Part shown: positions 1 to 11,772 of the stretch, piece by piece
How the letters are laid out: each line of letters starts with the position of its first letter
How positions within the stretch are numbered: the first letter of the stretch is position 1
Assembly: GCA_011049545.1 (NCBI GenBank)
Contig: DRHQ01000137.1
Coordinates: 1 to 49,930, forward strand
Direction: 5' to 3'
DNA: 49,930 bases
Origin: Candidatus Aminicenantota bacterium
Lineage (GTDB): Bacteria > Acidobacteriota > Aminicenantia > Aminicenantales > Aminicenantaceae
Program-made: the position numbers and the translations under genes
Notes under the pieces: model-generated
What the model was told of the DNA's origin: nothing
The model's database searches: none
What the model saw: the letters and a program-made list of their open reading frames with translations, nothing else

Positions 1-2238
<2,238 letters not shown>

Positions 2239-2374
2239 AAGTTTATTAAGGCAAAAAACAGAAATATTTGGCCGCTTGAAAAATAAAGGGGATGTTCCCA
2301 ACGGGGGCACCCTTTATGATAAATTAGGGAGTGTTCCTTTGAGGAACATCACCTTTTTATTTTTGGAGATAATT
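2239..2374 (+). other. 23S-5S internal transcribed spacer
   Basis: This spacer of about 136 nt contains complementary segments. GATGTTCC (2291-2298) can pair with GGAACATC (2343-2350), and ATAAAGG (2283-2289) with CCTTTAT (2311-2317). Such stems are typical of processing sites between rRNAs. No tRNA gene is present in the spacer. Confidence 0.6.
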
Positions 2375-2482
<108 letters not shown>

Positions 2483-2492
<10 letters not shown>

Positions 2493-2519
2493 TTTTTTTT
2501 ACTTTTTTATACATCCGGT
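2483..2519 (+). terminator. Probable end of rRNA operon transcription
   Basis: A run of nine T residues (2492-2500) directly follows the closing arm of the 5S terminal helix, and a second T-rich run follows at 2503-2508. A GC-rich stem followed by a T-run fits an intrinsic terminator or a processing-coupled end. No separate hairpin is evident after the 5S gene, so the call is tentative. Confidence 0.4.
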
Positions 2520-2623
2520 CGACACCCATATCTTCTATCAGTCTTCCTTGGCTTACTCCCGCTGTGTTGAACGCCTCGCTGAGCAAGAAAGGTAAACCTG
2601 TTAAGAATGATACAAAATATAAC

Positions 2624-2653
2624 TTGTATTTTTCTGGTATTTTTTAATATTAT
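2624..2653 (+). promoter_or_regulatory. Candidate sigma-70-type promoter for the M3 peptidase
   Basis: TTGTAT (2624-2629) and TATTAT (2648-2653) are separated by 18 bp in an AT-rich stretch about 75 bp before the start codon. The match is reasonable, but AT-rich DNA gives many such matches. Confidence 0.3.
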
Positions 2654-2728
2654 TAGCTTTCCTATCTTAGCCTTGAATCAGAGATGCATAACTATTAAGA
2701 GGTCTAAATCATAAAAGGAGAAGGAAAA

Positions 2729-4822
2729 ATGAAGAAACTTATTTTATTTCTTTTTATTGCAGGATTTTTATGCTCCTGTCTAAAACAGGAGGAGAATCCT
2801 TTTTTCAGCGAGTTTGATACGCCTTTTCAAGTTCCCCCGTTCGATAAGATACAGGTAGAACATTATCTACCTGCTTTTAAAGAAGGAATGGAACTTCAGA
2901 ATATGGAAATTGAAGCGATTGTCAATAATCCCGGGACACCAACTTTTGAAAACACCCTTGAAGCTATAGAAAGCACTGGGTCTTTATTGGATAAAGTCAG
3001 CAGCGTTTTTTATGTTTTAAACGGGTCAATGACGAATGACGATATGCAGAAAATCGCCAAAGAAGTTGCTCCTATTCTTTCCCAGCACCAGGATAATATC
3101 TGGTTAAATGAAAAGCTATTTCAAAGGGTCAAGGCGGTTTATGAACAAAAAGATAAGCTGGATTTGACGACAGAGCAAAATACGCTCCTTGTGAAATATT
3201 ACAAAGACTTTGTGAGGAGGGGTGCAAATCTGGACGAAGAAAAGAAAACCAGACTGAAAGAGATTAATCAAAAGATATCCATTCTTACAGTGACATTTGG
3301 CGAGAATGTTTTGAAAGAAAACAATCGTTTTGAAATGGTTATCGATAAGAAAGAAGATCTGGCTGGATTGCCGCAGGCGGTTATAACCGGAGCCGCAGAA
3401 GCTGCAAAAGAACGGGAGTATGAGGGCAAATGGGTATTTACTATCCATAAGCCAAGCATGCTCCCTTTCCTCCAGTATTCAGAAAACCGAGCCCTCAGGG
3501 AAAAAATCTTTAAGGCCTATATAAACAAAGGTAACAATAACGATGAGCTGGACAACAAAGATAACTTAGCCAAAATAGCAGCACTTCGCGTGGAACGGGC
3601 AAATCTATTGGGCTACAAGACCCACGCCGATTATGTGCTCGAGAATAACATGGCGGTGAAACCTGAGAATGTATACAGCTTTCTTGAACTGCTTTGGAAG
3701 CCGGCTTTGAAGATGGCCAAAGGGGAAGTTAAGGAGCTTCAAGAGATGATTAGCAAAGAGGGCCATGACTTTAAACTCCAGCCCTGGGACTGGTGGTATT
3801 ATGCAGAAAAGCTGAAAAAGGCCAAGTACGCGCTTGACGAGGAGATGTTAAGGCCGTACTTTAAGCTGGAAAACGTCAGGGAGGGCGCGTTTTCCGTGGC
3901 GAACAAACTTTTTGGAATTCAGTTTATCGAACGAAAAGACATTCCAAAGTACCACGAGGATGCGAGGGTGTTTGAAGTCAAAGAAGCCGATGGATCGCAT
4001 ATAGGAATTTTTTATACAGATTTTTTCCCAAGAGCCAGTAAAAGGGGCGGCGCCTGGATGAACAGTTTTAGAAAACAATCAAGGCTGCACGGCAAGGAAA
4101 TCTATCCAGTCATCACCAATAATGGCAACTTTTCAAAACCAACCGGCGGCAAGCCGGCCTTGATCAGTTCAGAGGAAGTATTGACTTTATTCCACGAATT
4201 CGGACATGGCCTTCACGGGCTGCTCTCCGATTGTACGTATAATAGGCTATCAGGAACTTCCGTCTCCAGAGATTTTGTTGAAATGCAGTCGCAGATAATG
4301 GAAAACTGGGCATTTGAGCCCGAGGTCCTTAAGATGTATGCCAAACACTACGAAACAGGTGAAGTAATTCCTCAGGAACTGATTGATAAACTGGAAAAGG
4401 CCAGCCAGTTTAACCAGGGTTTTGTGACCGTTGAATATATGGCAGCCTGCTTCCTCGATATGGACTGGCATACGCTGTCGGAGGCCAAAGAGATGGACGT
4501 GGATGAGTTTGAAGAAGCATCAATGAACAAAATAGGCCTGATTCCGGAGATTGTTGTCAGGTACAAAAGCCCCTATTTCAACCACATTTTCAGTGGAGGG
4601 TATGCTTCAGGATATTACAGCTATATATGGGCCGAGGTTCTTGATGCCGATGCTTTTCAAGCATTTAAAGAAACAAGCCTTTTTGACCAAAAGACAGCAC
4701 AGTCGTTCAGGGAAAACATTCTTGAAAGAGGTGGCACGGAAGACCCGATGGTACTCTATAAACGCTTCAGAGGAGCTGAACCTAAGGTTGAGGCTTTATT
4801 GAAAAAAAGAGGCCTCAACTAA
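2729..4822 (+). CDS. M3-family zinc metallopeptidase (oligopeptidase A / Dcp type), lipoprotein
   Basis: A 697-residue peptidase of the thimet-oligopeptidase (M3) family, expected to cleave short peptides. The zinc site is complete: HEFGH at residues 489-493 supplies two histidines and the catalytic glutamate, and E518 in DFVEMQSQ lies 29 residues after the first histidine, as in the family. The N-terminus MKKLILFLFIAGFLCSC is a lipoprotein signal with probable lipidated Cys17 (LCSC), so the enzyme should be anchored in the periplasm rather than cytosolic like many homologues. An AAGGAG-like ribosome site precedes the ATG by about 8 nt. It stands alone after the rRNA operon. M3 membership is firm; whether it acts as a dipeptidase or an oligopeptidase cannot be decided. 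Confidence 0.93.
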   Translation: MKKLILFLFIAGFLCSCLKQEENPFFSEFDTPFQVPPFDKIQVEHYLPAFKEGMELQNMEIEAIVNNPGTPTFENTLEAIESTGSLLDKVSSVFYVLNGSMTNDDMQKIAKEVAPILSQHQDNIWLNEKLFQRVKAVYEQKDKLDLTTEQNTLLVKYYKDFVRRGANLDEEKKTRLKEINQKISILTVTFGENVLKENNRFEMVIDKKEDLAGLPQAVITGAAEAAKEREYEGKWVFTIHKPSMLPFLQYSENRALREKIFKAYINKGNNNDELDNKDNLAKIAALRVERANLLGYKTHADYVLENNMAVKPENVYSFLELLWKPALKMAKGEVKELQEMISKEGHDFKLQPWDWWYYAEKLKKAKYALDEEMLRPYFKLENVREGAFSVANKLFGIQFIERKDIPKYHEDARVFEVKEADGSHIGIFYTDFFPRASKRGGAWMNSFRKQSRLHGKEIYPVITNNGNFSKPTGGKPALISSEEVLTLFHEFGHGLHGLLSDCTYNRLSGTSVSRDFVEMQSQIMENWAFEPEVLKMYAKHYETGEVIPQELIDKLEKASQFNQGFVTVEYMAACFLDMDWHTLSEAKEMDVDEFEEASMNKIGLIPEIVVRYKSPYFNHIFSGGYASGYYSYIWAEVLDADAFQAFKETSLFDQKTAQSFRENILERGGTEDPMVLYKRFRGAEPKVEALLKKRGLN

Positions 4823-4848
4823 GAGTTTTTAATAATAAATGATAATAA

Positions 4849-4867
4849 ATGGGGCCAGGCTCCATTT
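4849..4867 (+). repeat. Solo degenerate end of a GGGGNCAGGCT-type element
   Basis: GGGGCCAGGCTCCATTTTA resembles the reverse complement of the right end near 23530-23550 and the GGGGACAGGCTACTTTTT ends at 33693 and 21482. Only one end is visible here, so it is read as a decayed fragment. Confidence 0.5.
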
Positions 4868-4958
4868 TACTTACACTTTTCTGGCTTGATGAATCCAATC
4901 CTACAGATTGCTCTTTACATATTCCTGTCGATAACTTATATTATATACTCAGAAGGGT

Positions 4959-5055
4959 GGGCTTGATAAATCAAGCCCCTACTACATTTAAAAGTGCGTG
5001 TTTGATAAATCAAACACCTATAATCGGGCTTGGTAAATCAAGCCCCCGCTTTTTT
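4959..5055 (+). repeat. Cluster of three palindromic repeats; the last is terminator-like
   Basis: Three 20-nt palindromes lie at 4959-4978 (GGGCTTGATAAATCAAGCCC), 4998-5017 (GTGTTTGATAAATCAAACAC) and 5026-5045 (GGGCTTGGTAAATCAAGCCC). Each has two 9-bp arms around a 2-nt centre. The first belongs to the window-wide family, in reverse orientation relative to most copies. The second differs from the first in both arms in a paired way that keeps the stem. The third is followed by CCGC and a T-run (5050-5055), so it could stop transcription shortly before hslV. Confidence 0.8.
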
Positions 5056-5081
5056 ACATTTAGGATCAGATTGGAGTTTCG

Positions 5082-5609
5082 ATGACCCACGCAACAACCG
5101 TAATTTGTATTCGCCATAAAGGAAAGATTGCCATGGCCGGAGACGGCCAGGTTTCAATGGGCGAGACTATTTTAAAGAAGAAGGCTAATAAAATAAGAAC
5201 TCTCTTCAAGGGAAAAGTAATAGCTGGATTTGCAGGAGCCACTTCTGACGCTTTTGCCCTGTTTTCCAGGTTTGAGGCGAAACTTGAAGAATTTCGAGGT
5301 AACCTCTCCCGGGCAGCAATTGAATTGGCTAAGGACTGGCGCATGGATAAGGCGCTCCGCAGGTTGGAAGCTCTCTTAATCGTAGCTGATAAGGACAATT
5401 CTTTTCTGATTTCAGGAACAGGGGATGTTATCGAGCCTGACGATGGAATCATCGCCATAGGATCTGGTGGGCCTTTCGCCCTGGCTGCTGCTCGAGCTTT
5501 AGTTAAATACACCGACATGTCCGCTAAAAAGATTGCCTTGGAAGCCATGAAGATAAGCTCTGATATTGATGTCTACACTAATAAACAGATTAAAATCGAG
5601 GAACTTTAA
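5082..5609 (+). CDS. hslV: HslV peptidase subunit of the HslUV (ClpQY) protease
   Basis: 175 residues, the usual length. HslV forms a double-ring N-terminal-threonine peptidase that degrades unfolded proteins fed by the HslU ATPase in the cytoplasm. After a short propeptide (MTHA) the mature protein would begin TTVICI, so Thr5 is the expected nucleophile. Family landmarks follow: [42 protein letters not shown] and [14 protein letters not shown] lies 5 nt before the ATG. The stop codon directly abuts the hslU start with no gap, so the two subunits should be co-translated. Confidence 0.97.
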   Translation: MTHATTVICIRHKGKIAMAGDGQVSMGETILKKKANKIRTLFKGKVIAGFAGATSDAFALFSRFEAKLEEFRGNLSRAAIELAKDWRMDKALRRLEALLIVADKDNSFLISGTGDVIEPDDGIIAIGSGGPFALAAARALVKYTDMSAKKIALEAMKISSDIDVYTNKQIKIEEL

Positions 5610-7001
5610 ATGGCCATAGCTCTTCCCCAGGATTTAAGGAAACCGACCGTAAAATCGAAGGAGACAGAACTTACTCCACGGGAGATTGTAGCTGAGTTAG
5701 ATAAGTACATCATCGGCCAGGAAGCTGCCAAAAAAGCGGTGGCTATAGCCCTCCGAAACAGGTACCGGAGGAGGAAACTTCCTCCTGACCTTGCCGATGA
5801 AATTGCGCCCAAAAATATTTTAATGATCGGTCCTACCGGTATCGGGAAGACCGAGATATCCCGCAGGCTGGCCAAACTGACTTACTCTCCTTTCCTCAAG
5901 ATAGAAGCCAGCAAATTTACTGAAGTCGGTTATGTTGGCAGGGATGTAGAGTCTATGATACGAGATTTAGTGCGGATTTCTGTGGAAATGGTGAAGTCGG
6001 AAAAGATTGAGGAAGTCAAAGAAAAAGCTCATAAGAACGTCGAAGAAAAGATATTGGACATACTCCTTCCCCCGTTAAAAAGAAAGACAGGCGATCTTGA
6101 CGAGGGAAGCCATCTCCGATTTCAGGAGACGAGGGAAAAATTTAGAAGACAGCTCAGAGACGGGGTTCTGGATGAGAGAATGGTGGAAATTGACGTTAAA
6201 GAAAAGATGGCGTCTCCTATGGAAATTTTCTCAAACTCCGGAGTCGAAGAGATAGGAATCCAGATTCAGGAAATCATCCCCGGTTTTTTAGGGGGGAAGA
6301 GTAAAAGACGAAGGATGAAAATAAAGGAAGCCCTGGAATATTTATTGGAAGATGAAGAGAAAAGATTGATAGATATGGACCAGGTTTCCCGATTGGCTGT
6401 GGAGAAGGTTGAACACTCTGGAATAATTTTTCTCGATGAAGTAGACAAGATTGCCGGCCGGGAAACGGGCCATGGTCCTGAAGTCAGCCGCGAAGGAGTC
6501 CAAAGGGATTTGCTTCCTATAATCGAAGGCACTACTGTTAATACGCGTTCCGGTTTGGTGCGAACAGATCATATTCTTTTTATCGGGGCTGGAGCTTTTC
6601 ATGTTTCCTCACCCGCTGATCTTATACCTGAACTCCAGGGAAGGTTTCCAATTAGAGTAGAACTCACTCCCCTGGATAAAAAGGATTTCGTCAGGATACT
6701 GACCGAGCCAAAAAATGCTCTTATCAAGCAGTATGAGGCTCTTTTGGCAACTGAAGGAGTTGATGTTAGTTTTGCTGAGGATGCCATTGATGAAATTGCT
6801 GAAATTGCAGAGAAAGTTAATGAAGATGCAGAGAATATCGGAGCCCGCAGGCTTCACACAGTCATGGAGAAAGTTATGGAAGAGATATCTTTTAAGGCAC
6901 CAAATATAAAAAAGAAAAAAATTCCAATCAACAGGAAATATGTTCAAAGCCAGCTCAAAGGTATTTTAGAAGATCAAGATCTGAGCCGGTTCATTCTTTA
7001 A
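5610..7001 (+). CDS. hslU: HslU unfoldase ATPase subunit of the HslUV protease
   Basis: 463-residue AAA+ ATPase that unfolds substrates and passes them into HslV. The Walker A motif GPTGIGKT is at residues 74-81 and Walker [11 protein letters not shown] starts at 271. The sensor region carries [18 protein letters not shown], and the C-terminus ends DLSRFIL, the tail that inserts into HslV to activate it. The N-terminal [20 protein letters not shown] segment is typical. The gene starts immediately after the hslV stop. Its stop codon overlaps the next start by one base (TAATG). Together with hslV this is a complete two-component protease. Confidence 0.97.
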   Translation: MAIALPQDLRKPTVKSKETELTPREIVAELDKYIIGQEAAKKAVAIALRNRYRRRKLPPDLADEIAPKNILMIGPTGIGKTEISRRLAKLTYSPFLKIEASKFTEVGYVGRDVESMIRDLVRISVEMVKSEKIEEVKEKAHKNVEEKILDILLPPLKRKTGDLDEGSHLRFQETREKFRRQLRDGVLDERMVEIDVKEKMASPMEIFSNSGVEEIGIQIQEIIPGFLGGKSKRRRMKIKEALEYLLEDEEKRLIDMDQVSRLAVEKVEHSGIIFLDEVDKIAGRETGHGPEVSREGVQRDLLPIIEGTTVNTRSGLVRTDHILFIGAGAFHVSSPADLIPELQGRFPIRVELTPLDKKDFVRILTEPKNALIKQYEALLATEGVDVSFAEDAIDEIAEIAEKVNEDAENIGARRLHTVMEKVMEEISFKAPNIKKKKIPINRKYVQSQLKGILEDQDLSRFIL

Positions 7002-8182
7002 TGAAGAGATTTTCTCTTTTTCTTGTTCCTTTGTTTCTTTTGTTCACCTTTGTTTTTTGTGGAAAAAAGGGACCCATTCTTCCCCCCGTGAAAAAAATTC
7101 CCCAAAAAGTTGAAGTTTTTGAGATAGCCCAGAGAGGGGAGAAGCTTATCCTTGAGTGGGAAAACCCTACAGCCTATATAGATGGAAGTTCTCTATCTGA
7201 CATTGCTGAAATCGATATCTGGTATGTCGAACAAGAAAGAGAGAATGCTGAAAAAGAATCTGGAGGGGATAAGAAAGTTACTTTGGCAGAGTTTGAAAGA
7301 ATAGCCAGGCTGGCCGTTTCGATAAAAAAGGAAAGGTTTTCTGCATATAGAGCCAAGGGAAGTGAGGCTCCAGGCAAATTCCGCTATTTTTATGAATTGA
7401 CAGGAAAAGACTATACTCCGAAAAACCTTACATTTGGGCTCAGAGTAAAGGATAGGAAAAAAAGGGAGTCAGGGTTTTCTGGTCTGCTTTCAATTGAGCC
7501 CAAGATTATTTCGCTCCCTCCTGTTGGGATCAAGGCGGCTGTTTTTAAGGACCGAATCGAGATTACATGGAATCCGGCAGAAAAGAACATAGACCAATCT
7601 TCACCCCCTCATTTCAAAGGCTATAACATTTACAAGCTGAACGAAGCGGGCTTAGCCTATCGCCTTAATTCTCAACTCGTAAAAGAGAGAAAATACGGCG
7701 ATAAAGATATGACCCTTGGCGAAGTTTATCGCTATTTTCTGAGAGCAGTTATTTCAGATTCCCCGCCTTTATCAGAAAGCGACAATTCTGAGGTGATGGA
7801 AGTTTTGGCCAAGGACACCTTTGCTCCTGCTGCTCCCTCTGGCCTGGTATCTATTGCCACAGAGGATTTCATATCTATTAGCTGGGATGCCAATCTTGAG
7901 AGAGATTTAGCCGGATACAGAGTGTGGCGGAAGATGGAAGGGGAGGATAAATATATCTTGTTAACTCCCCTGCCGATTCAAGGAAATGCCTTTAACGATA
8001 CTAGTGTTGAAAAGAATAAGAGATATTATTATGTTATTACGGCTCAGGATAAATCCGGGAATGAAAGCCCAAAATCAGAGAGTGTCTCTCAGGCCACAAG
8101 GGAGGGTTCTTATGAAAATCTATCGATATACACACAGAAACAAAGCCTACTGGGGTGTGTTAAAAGAAGATGTTCTTTTTGA
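7001..8182 (+). CDS. Lipoprotein with fibronectin type III-like domains
   Basis: 393 residues. The N-terminus has a hydrophobic signal and then CGKKGPILPP from Cys20. The CG-x-KGP-x-x-P pattern is that of small LptM/YifL-type outer-membrane lipoproteins, although the residue before the cysteine (Phe) is unusual for a lipobox. The rest looks like fibronectin type III-like beta-sandwich units; the last, roughly residues 270-365, is clearest ([43 protein letters not shown]). The start overlaps the hslU stop by 1 nt without a clear ribosome site, suggesting translational coupling. The last 23 or so codons overlap the next gene and look like run-on sequence with a cysteine- and basic-rich end. The function is unknown. 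Confidence 0.75.
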   Translation: MKRFSLFLVPLFLLFTFVFCGKKGPILPPVKKIPQKVEVFEIAQRGEKLILEWENPTAYIDGSSLSDIAEIDIWYVEQERENAEKESGGDKKVTLAEFERIARLAVSIKKERFSAYRAKGSEAPGKFRYFYELTGKDYTPKNLTFGLRVKDRKKRESGFSGLLSIEPKIISLPPVGIKAAVFKDRIEITWNPAEKNIDQSSPPHFKGYNIYKLNEAGLAYRLNSQLVKERKYGDKDMTLGEVYRYFLRAVISDSPPLSESDNSEVMEVLAKDTFAPAAPSGLVSIATEDFISISWDANLERDLAGYRVWRKMEGEDKYILLTPLPIQGNAFNDTSVEKNKRYYYVITAQDKSGNESPKSESVSQATREGSYENLSIYTQKQSLLGCVKRRCSF

Positions 8183-8879
8183 GCTGAAAGGCTCGGTATT
8201 CAGGAAACTTGAAACCAAGGAAAAAGGGATTCCAATCAGCGAAGTGATCCTGCTTCCTCCTGCAGAGCCTACTAAAATTGTTGCAGTCGGAGCTAACTAC
8301 AAAACTCATGCCACGGAAATGGGAAGGCCTGTCCCGGAAGAGCCGCTGATTTTCCTTAAACCTCCCTCAGCGGTTGTGGGTCCTAATGATATTATCGTCT
8401 ATCCGAAGATGGCCAAGAGAGTCGATTATGAAGGAGAGCTGGCTTTGGTAATTAAGAAAGAGGCCAAGCTCCTCAGCGATGATGACAAGATAGAGGATTA
8501 TATCCTGGGTTACACCTGTTTTAATGATGTCACAGCTCGAGATCTTCAGCAAAAAGACGGTCAATTCACAAGGGCCAAATCTTTCGATACATTTGCCGCT
8601 GTCGGGCCTTGTATTGCTACAGATGTCGATCCATCCCAGATGAAACTCAAGACTTTCTTGAACGGAAAGCTAAGGCAGTCATCCAATCTAAATAATTTAA
8701 TTTTCTCTATTCCCTTTCTGGTTAGGTTTATATCCAGGATTATGACTCTTACTCCGGGAGACATAATCACCACGGGAACTCCGGCTGGAATCGGCCCTAT
8801 GTCTCCAGGTGATAGGGTTGACGTCCAGATTGAAGGAATAGGAACTCTTTCCAACACTGTCATGAAAATAAAACCGTAG
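8112..8879 (+). CDS. Fumarylacetoacetate hydrolase family protein
   Basis: 255 residues with the start chosen at MKIYRYTHRN, which has a GGGAGG ribosome site about 6 nt upstream; a longer in-frame extension to 7986 has no family resemblance. The fold is the FAH C-terminal domain used by acylpyruvate hydrolases, oxaloacetate decarboxylases and related enzymes. Metal ligands are expected at E107 and E109 (DYEGELALVI) and D139 (CFNDVTARD). GANYKTHATEMG and LTPGDIITTGTPAGIG are family signatures. It overlaps the upstream lipoprotein gene by 71 nt in another frame. The substrate cannot be read from sequence. Confidence 0.9.
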   Translation: MKIYRYTHRNKAYWGVLKEDVLFELKGSVFRKLETKEKGIPISEVILLPPAEPTKIVAVGANYKTHATEMGRPVPEEPLIFLKPPSAVVGPNDIIVYPKMAKRVDYEGELALVIKKEAKLLSDDDKIEDYILGYTCFNDVTARDLQQKDGQFTRAKSFDTFAAVGPCIATDVDPSQMKLKTFLNGKLRQSSNLNNLIFSIPFLVRFISRIMTLTPGDIITTGTPAGIGPMSPGDRVDVQIEGIGTLSNTVMKIKP

Positions 8880-9546
8880 TATTGATAAAAGCGGGGTCAG
8901 ACTTGCATAACTTGAGTAATTGCGGGCATGTTTTTTTTTAATTGTAGGGGCTTGATTTATTGTAGGAACTTGATTTTTCTTGTGTAGGGGCTTGATTCAT
9001 CAAGCCCACCTTTTAAAATATATCAATGATTGAAGGCTAATGAAGGGGCTTGATTTTTCAATCGTGCACTTATGGTGCAGGATTTGGTTTATCTTGAGCA
9101 AAGGCTTGATTTCTTGTAGGGGCTTGATTTATCAAGCCCACCTTTTAAAATATATCAATGATTTATAATTAACGCAGGGATTTGATTCAATAAACCCATA
9201 ACAATGGGGAACAACGGGATCAGGCAAGCAAAACTAGAGTAAAGCGGGCATGTTTTTTTTAATTGTAGGGGCTTGATTTATCAAGCCCACCTTTTAAAAT
9301 ATATAAAATGATTTAAAGCTAACGCATGAGCATGATATATCTTATGCAGGGGTTTGATTCAATAAACCCGCTCTTATAGAAGGTGCTTGATAGGCAAGTT
9401 GCTTTTTCACTTTTTTCTGGTTACACTTTTCTCACCAGTTATATAATAATGAGCAGATGAGATGGAAAAGAAGTGATGAACGAACTTCACTGAATAGACC
9501 ACTTTCTTTCTCCGGCTTATCTCACTTTAATTAGAAGGAGGTTTAA
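8880..9546. repeat. 667-nt non-coding region filled with palindromic repeats
   Basis: No gene was seen here. A GGGGTCAGACTTGC element end starts at 8893, with a degenerate relative near 9219. Palindrome-family copies have cores at 8988-9007, 9120-9139 and 9269-9288. Each core is followed by CACCTTTTAAAATATAT and then an AATGATT-like tail. Decayed half-copies lie between them, for example near 9045-9060 and 9175-9200. A longer unit, GCGGGCATGTTTTTTTT followed by AATTGTAGGGGCTTGATTTA, occurs twice (near 8927 and 9245), so part of this region arose by duplication. The last 100 nt lead into the transaldolase gene. Confidence 0.85.
9442..9447 (+). promoter_or_regulatory. Candidate -10 box upstream of the transaldolase gene
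   Basis: A perfect TATAAT lies about 100 nt before the start codon. The region around -35 has only poor matches (GGTTAC at 17-bp spacing, TTACAC at 15-bp), so an extended or activator-dependent promoter would have to be assumed. Confidence 0.3.
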
Positions 9547-10191
9547 ATGCAAATTTTTTTGGACACGGCTGATTTAGATCAAATTAAGGAGGCAGCACGT
9601 TGGGGAATATTAGACGGGGCCACAACCAATCCTACTCTGGTCTCCAAAGAGAGTTTAAAATTTGAGGATTTAATAAAGAAAATCTGCAAAATTGTACCGG
9701 GCCCCGTGAGTGTCGAATGTGTTTCGACAAAGTCTAAAGATATCATTAAAGAAGCGAGAGACTTGGTCAAGCTAGCCGACAATGTAGTCGTGAAGATACC
9801 GATTTGTGTGGAAGGTCTTAAAGCGATTAAAGTGCTATCAGGGGAAGGAATCAAGGTTAATACAACCTTAATATTTTCTCCAAACCAGGCTCTTCTGGCA
9901 GCTAAAGCAGGGGCAAGATTTGTAAGCCCTTTTGTTGGCCGTCTTGATGATCTTTCTCACCAAGGAATGGACTTGGTGGATGAAATAGTAACCATATTTA
10001 ATAATTATGGATTTGAGACAGAAGTGATCGTAGCCAGCATAAGGCATCCCCTTCACGTTTTGGAGGCTGCCTTAATGGGAGCAGACATTGTTACCGTTCC
10101 CTTTGCTGTTTTGGAGAAAATGGTGAAGCATCCCTTAACCGATATCGGGATAGAAAATTTCTTGAAAGATTGGAGTAAAGTCAAACGCTAG
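9547..10191 (+). CDS. Transaldolase / fructose-6-phosphate aldolase-like protein
   Basis: 214 residues, the length of the short TalC/FSA-type transaldolases, which form a Schiff base with a sugar phosphate in the non-oxidative pentose phosphate route. Landmarks are [21 protein letters not shown], the catalytic lysine K83 in [36 protein letters not shown] and [18 protein letters not shown] precedes the ATG at good spacing. It is followed after 30 nt by the acyl-CoA carboxylase gene on the same strand. Sequence alone does not separate transaldolase from fructose-6-phosphate aldolase activity. Confidence 0.93.
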   Translation: MQIFLDTADLDQIKEAARWGILDGATTNPTLVSKESLKFEDLIKKICKIVPGPVSVECVSTKSKDIIKEARDLVKLADNVVVKIPICVEGLKAIKVLSGEGIKVNTTLIFSPNQALLAAKAGARFVSPFVGRLDDLSHQGMDLVDEIVTIFNNYGFETEVIVASIRHPLHVLEAALMGADIVTVPFAVLEKMVKHPLTDIGIENFLKDWSKVKR

Positions 10192-10221
10192 ATAATAAAT
10201 ATCCAATCGAGAGAGAATAAA

Positions 10222-11772
10222 ATGACTATCGAAAAAAAGTTAGAGAAGCTCAAAGAAAAAACAAAAGCAGCTGAATTGGGAGGGGGCAAAAAGAGGATAG
10301 AGAAACAGCATCAAGCCGGGAAACTTACTGCCCTGGAGAGAGTAAATCTCCTTCTGGATGAAGGTTCTTTCCAGGAAATGGATAAACTTGTAGTGCATCA
10401 AAGTCGTGATTTCGGGATGGAAAAAAAGAGAATTTATGGGGATGGAGTTGTAACTGGTTATGGCACCATTGATGGGCGGAGGGTGTTTATTTTTGCCCAG
10501 GATTTCACTGTATTCGGAGGTTCTTTGAGTGGGGCAAATGCAGCAAAAATCGTGAAAATTATGGACTTAGCCCTCAAAGGAGGCGTTCCTATCATCGGCC
10601 TCAATGATTCTGGAGGCGCTCGCATTCAGGAAGGTGTGGCGAGCTTAGGAGGATATGCCGACATCTTTTTAAGGAATGTTCTTGCTTCTGGGGTCATTCC
10701 CCAGATCTCAGCTATCATGGGACCTTGTGCGGGAGGCGCTGTCTATTCACCAGCCATAACCGATTTTGTTATCATGACAAAAGATATCAGCAATATGTTC
10801 ATCACAGGGCCGGATGTGATTAAGGCAGTGACCCAAGAAGATGTTACCATGGAAGAATTAGGAGGAGCAGACACCCACAACGCAATAAGCGGTGTTGCTC
10901 ATTTTGCGGCTGATGATGAGAATCATACCCTGGCTTTGATCCGAGAGCTTATCTCTTTTATTCCTGATAATAACATGGAAGATCCTCCCTTGAAGGAAAC
11001 ATCTGATCCTTCAGACAGGACAGATGAGGAGCTGAATTTTTTGGTTCCTGATGATCCCAATAAGCCCTATGATATTAGGAAGATCATAAGCGAAGTTTTG
11101 GATGACAAGTATTTCTTCGAGGTTCAAGCCCATTATGCCAAAAACATAGTGATTGGTTATGGCCGTCTGGGGGGAAGACCGGTAGCAGTCGTCGCCAATC
11201 AGCCAGATCATCTGGCCGGTGCTCTGGATATCAATGCCTCGGATAAGGCAGCTAGATTTGTTCGTTTCTCTGACGCCTTCAATATACCTCTAATCACATT
11301 TGAAGATGTACCTGGATTTTTGCCCGGTATTGCCCAGGAACATGGCGGAATAATCCGTCATGGAGCAAAACTCCTCTATGCTTTTGCCGAGGCTACAGTG
11401 CCCAAGATAACTGTCATAACCCGGAAGGCTTATGGAGGAGCCTATTGCGTTATGGCTTCCAAGCATATTAGAGCAGATATCAATTATGCTTATCCTACTG
11501 CTGAAATAGCCGTCATGGGTCCGGAAGGCGCTGTTGATATCGTTTACAAGCGCGAGCTGAGTAAAACAAAAGATCGGGCGAAGCAGAGAGAGTCAAAAGT
11601 GGAAGAGTTCAGGCAGAAGTTTGCCAATCCTTACATTGCCTGTGAGCTCGGCTATCTTGATGAAATTATCGAGCCGAAATTTACGAGGCCAAAACTCATT
11701 GCTGCCTTGGAGATTTTAGAAAACAAGAGGGATAAGAATCCTCCCAAAAAGCACGGAAACATTCCGCTATAA
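10222..11772 (+). CDS. Acyl-CoA carboxylase, carboxyltransferase subunit (PccB/MmdA type)
   Basis: 516 residues, matching the usual length of the fused carboxyltransferase of propionyl-CoA carboxylase or methylmalonyl-CoA decarboxylase. It moves CO2 from carboxybiotin to an acyl-CoA. Two crotonase-like halves are visible: the first with [20 protein letters not shown] and [12 protein letters not shown], the second with [46 protein letters not shown] and [14 protein letters not shown]. Biotin carboxylase and biotin carrier genes follow after a repeat-filled gap, so the enzyme is probably a three-subunit carboxylase in the cytoplasm. Propionyl-CoA is the likeliest substrate by family, but this is not proven. 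Confidence 0.93.
   Translation: MTIEKKLEKLKEKTKAAELGGGKKRIEKQHQAGKLTALERVNLLLDEGSFQEMDKLVVHQSRDFGMEKKRIYGDGVVTGYGTIDGRRVFIFAQDFTVFGGSLSGANAAKIVKIMDLALKGGVPIIGLNDSGGARIQEGVASLGGYADIFLRNVLASGVIPQISAIMGPCAGGAVYSPAITDFVIMTKDISNMFITGPDVIKAVTQEDVTMEELGGADTHNAISGVAHFAADDENHTLALIRELISFIPDNNMEDPPLKETSDPSDRTDEELNFLVPDDPNKPYDIRKIISEVLDDKYFFEVQAHYAKNIVIGYGRLGGRPVAVVANQPDHLAGALDINASDKAARFVRFSDAFNIPLITFEDVPGFLPGIAQEHGGIIRHGAKLLYAFAEATVPKITVITRKAYGGAYCVMASKHIRADINYAYPTAEIAVMGPEGAVDIVYKRELSKTKDRAKQRESKVEEFRQKFANPYIACELGYLDEIIEPKFTRPKLIAALEILENKRDKNPPKKHGNIPL

Noticed and set aside
7986-8111. Extended N-terminus of the fumarylacetoacetate-hydrolase-family protein
   Set aside because: The extension is the upstream lipoprotein gene in another frame; a strong ribosome site precedes the ATG at 8112.
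8880-9546. Regular repeats that might be a CRISPR array
   Set aside because: The repeat spacing is irregular, the copies change orientation elsewhere and are scattered over the window, there are no unique spacers of even length, and no cas genes are nearby.
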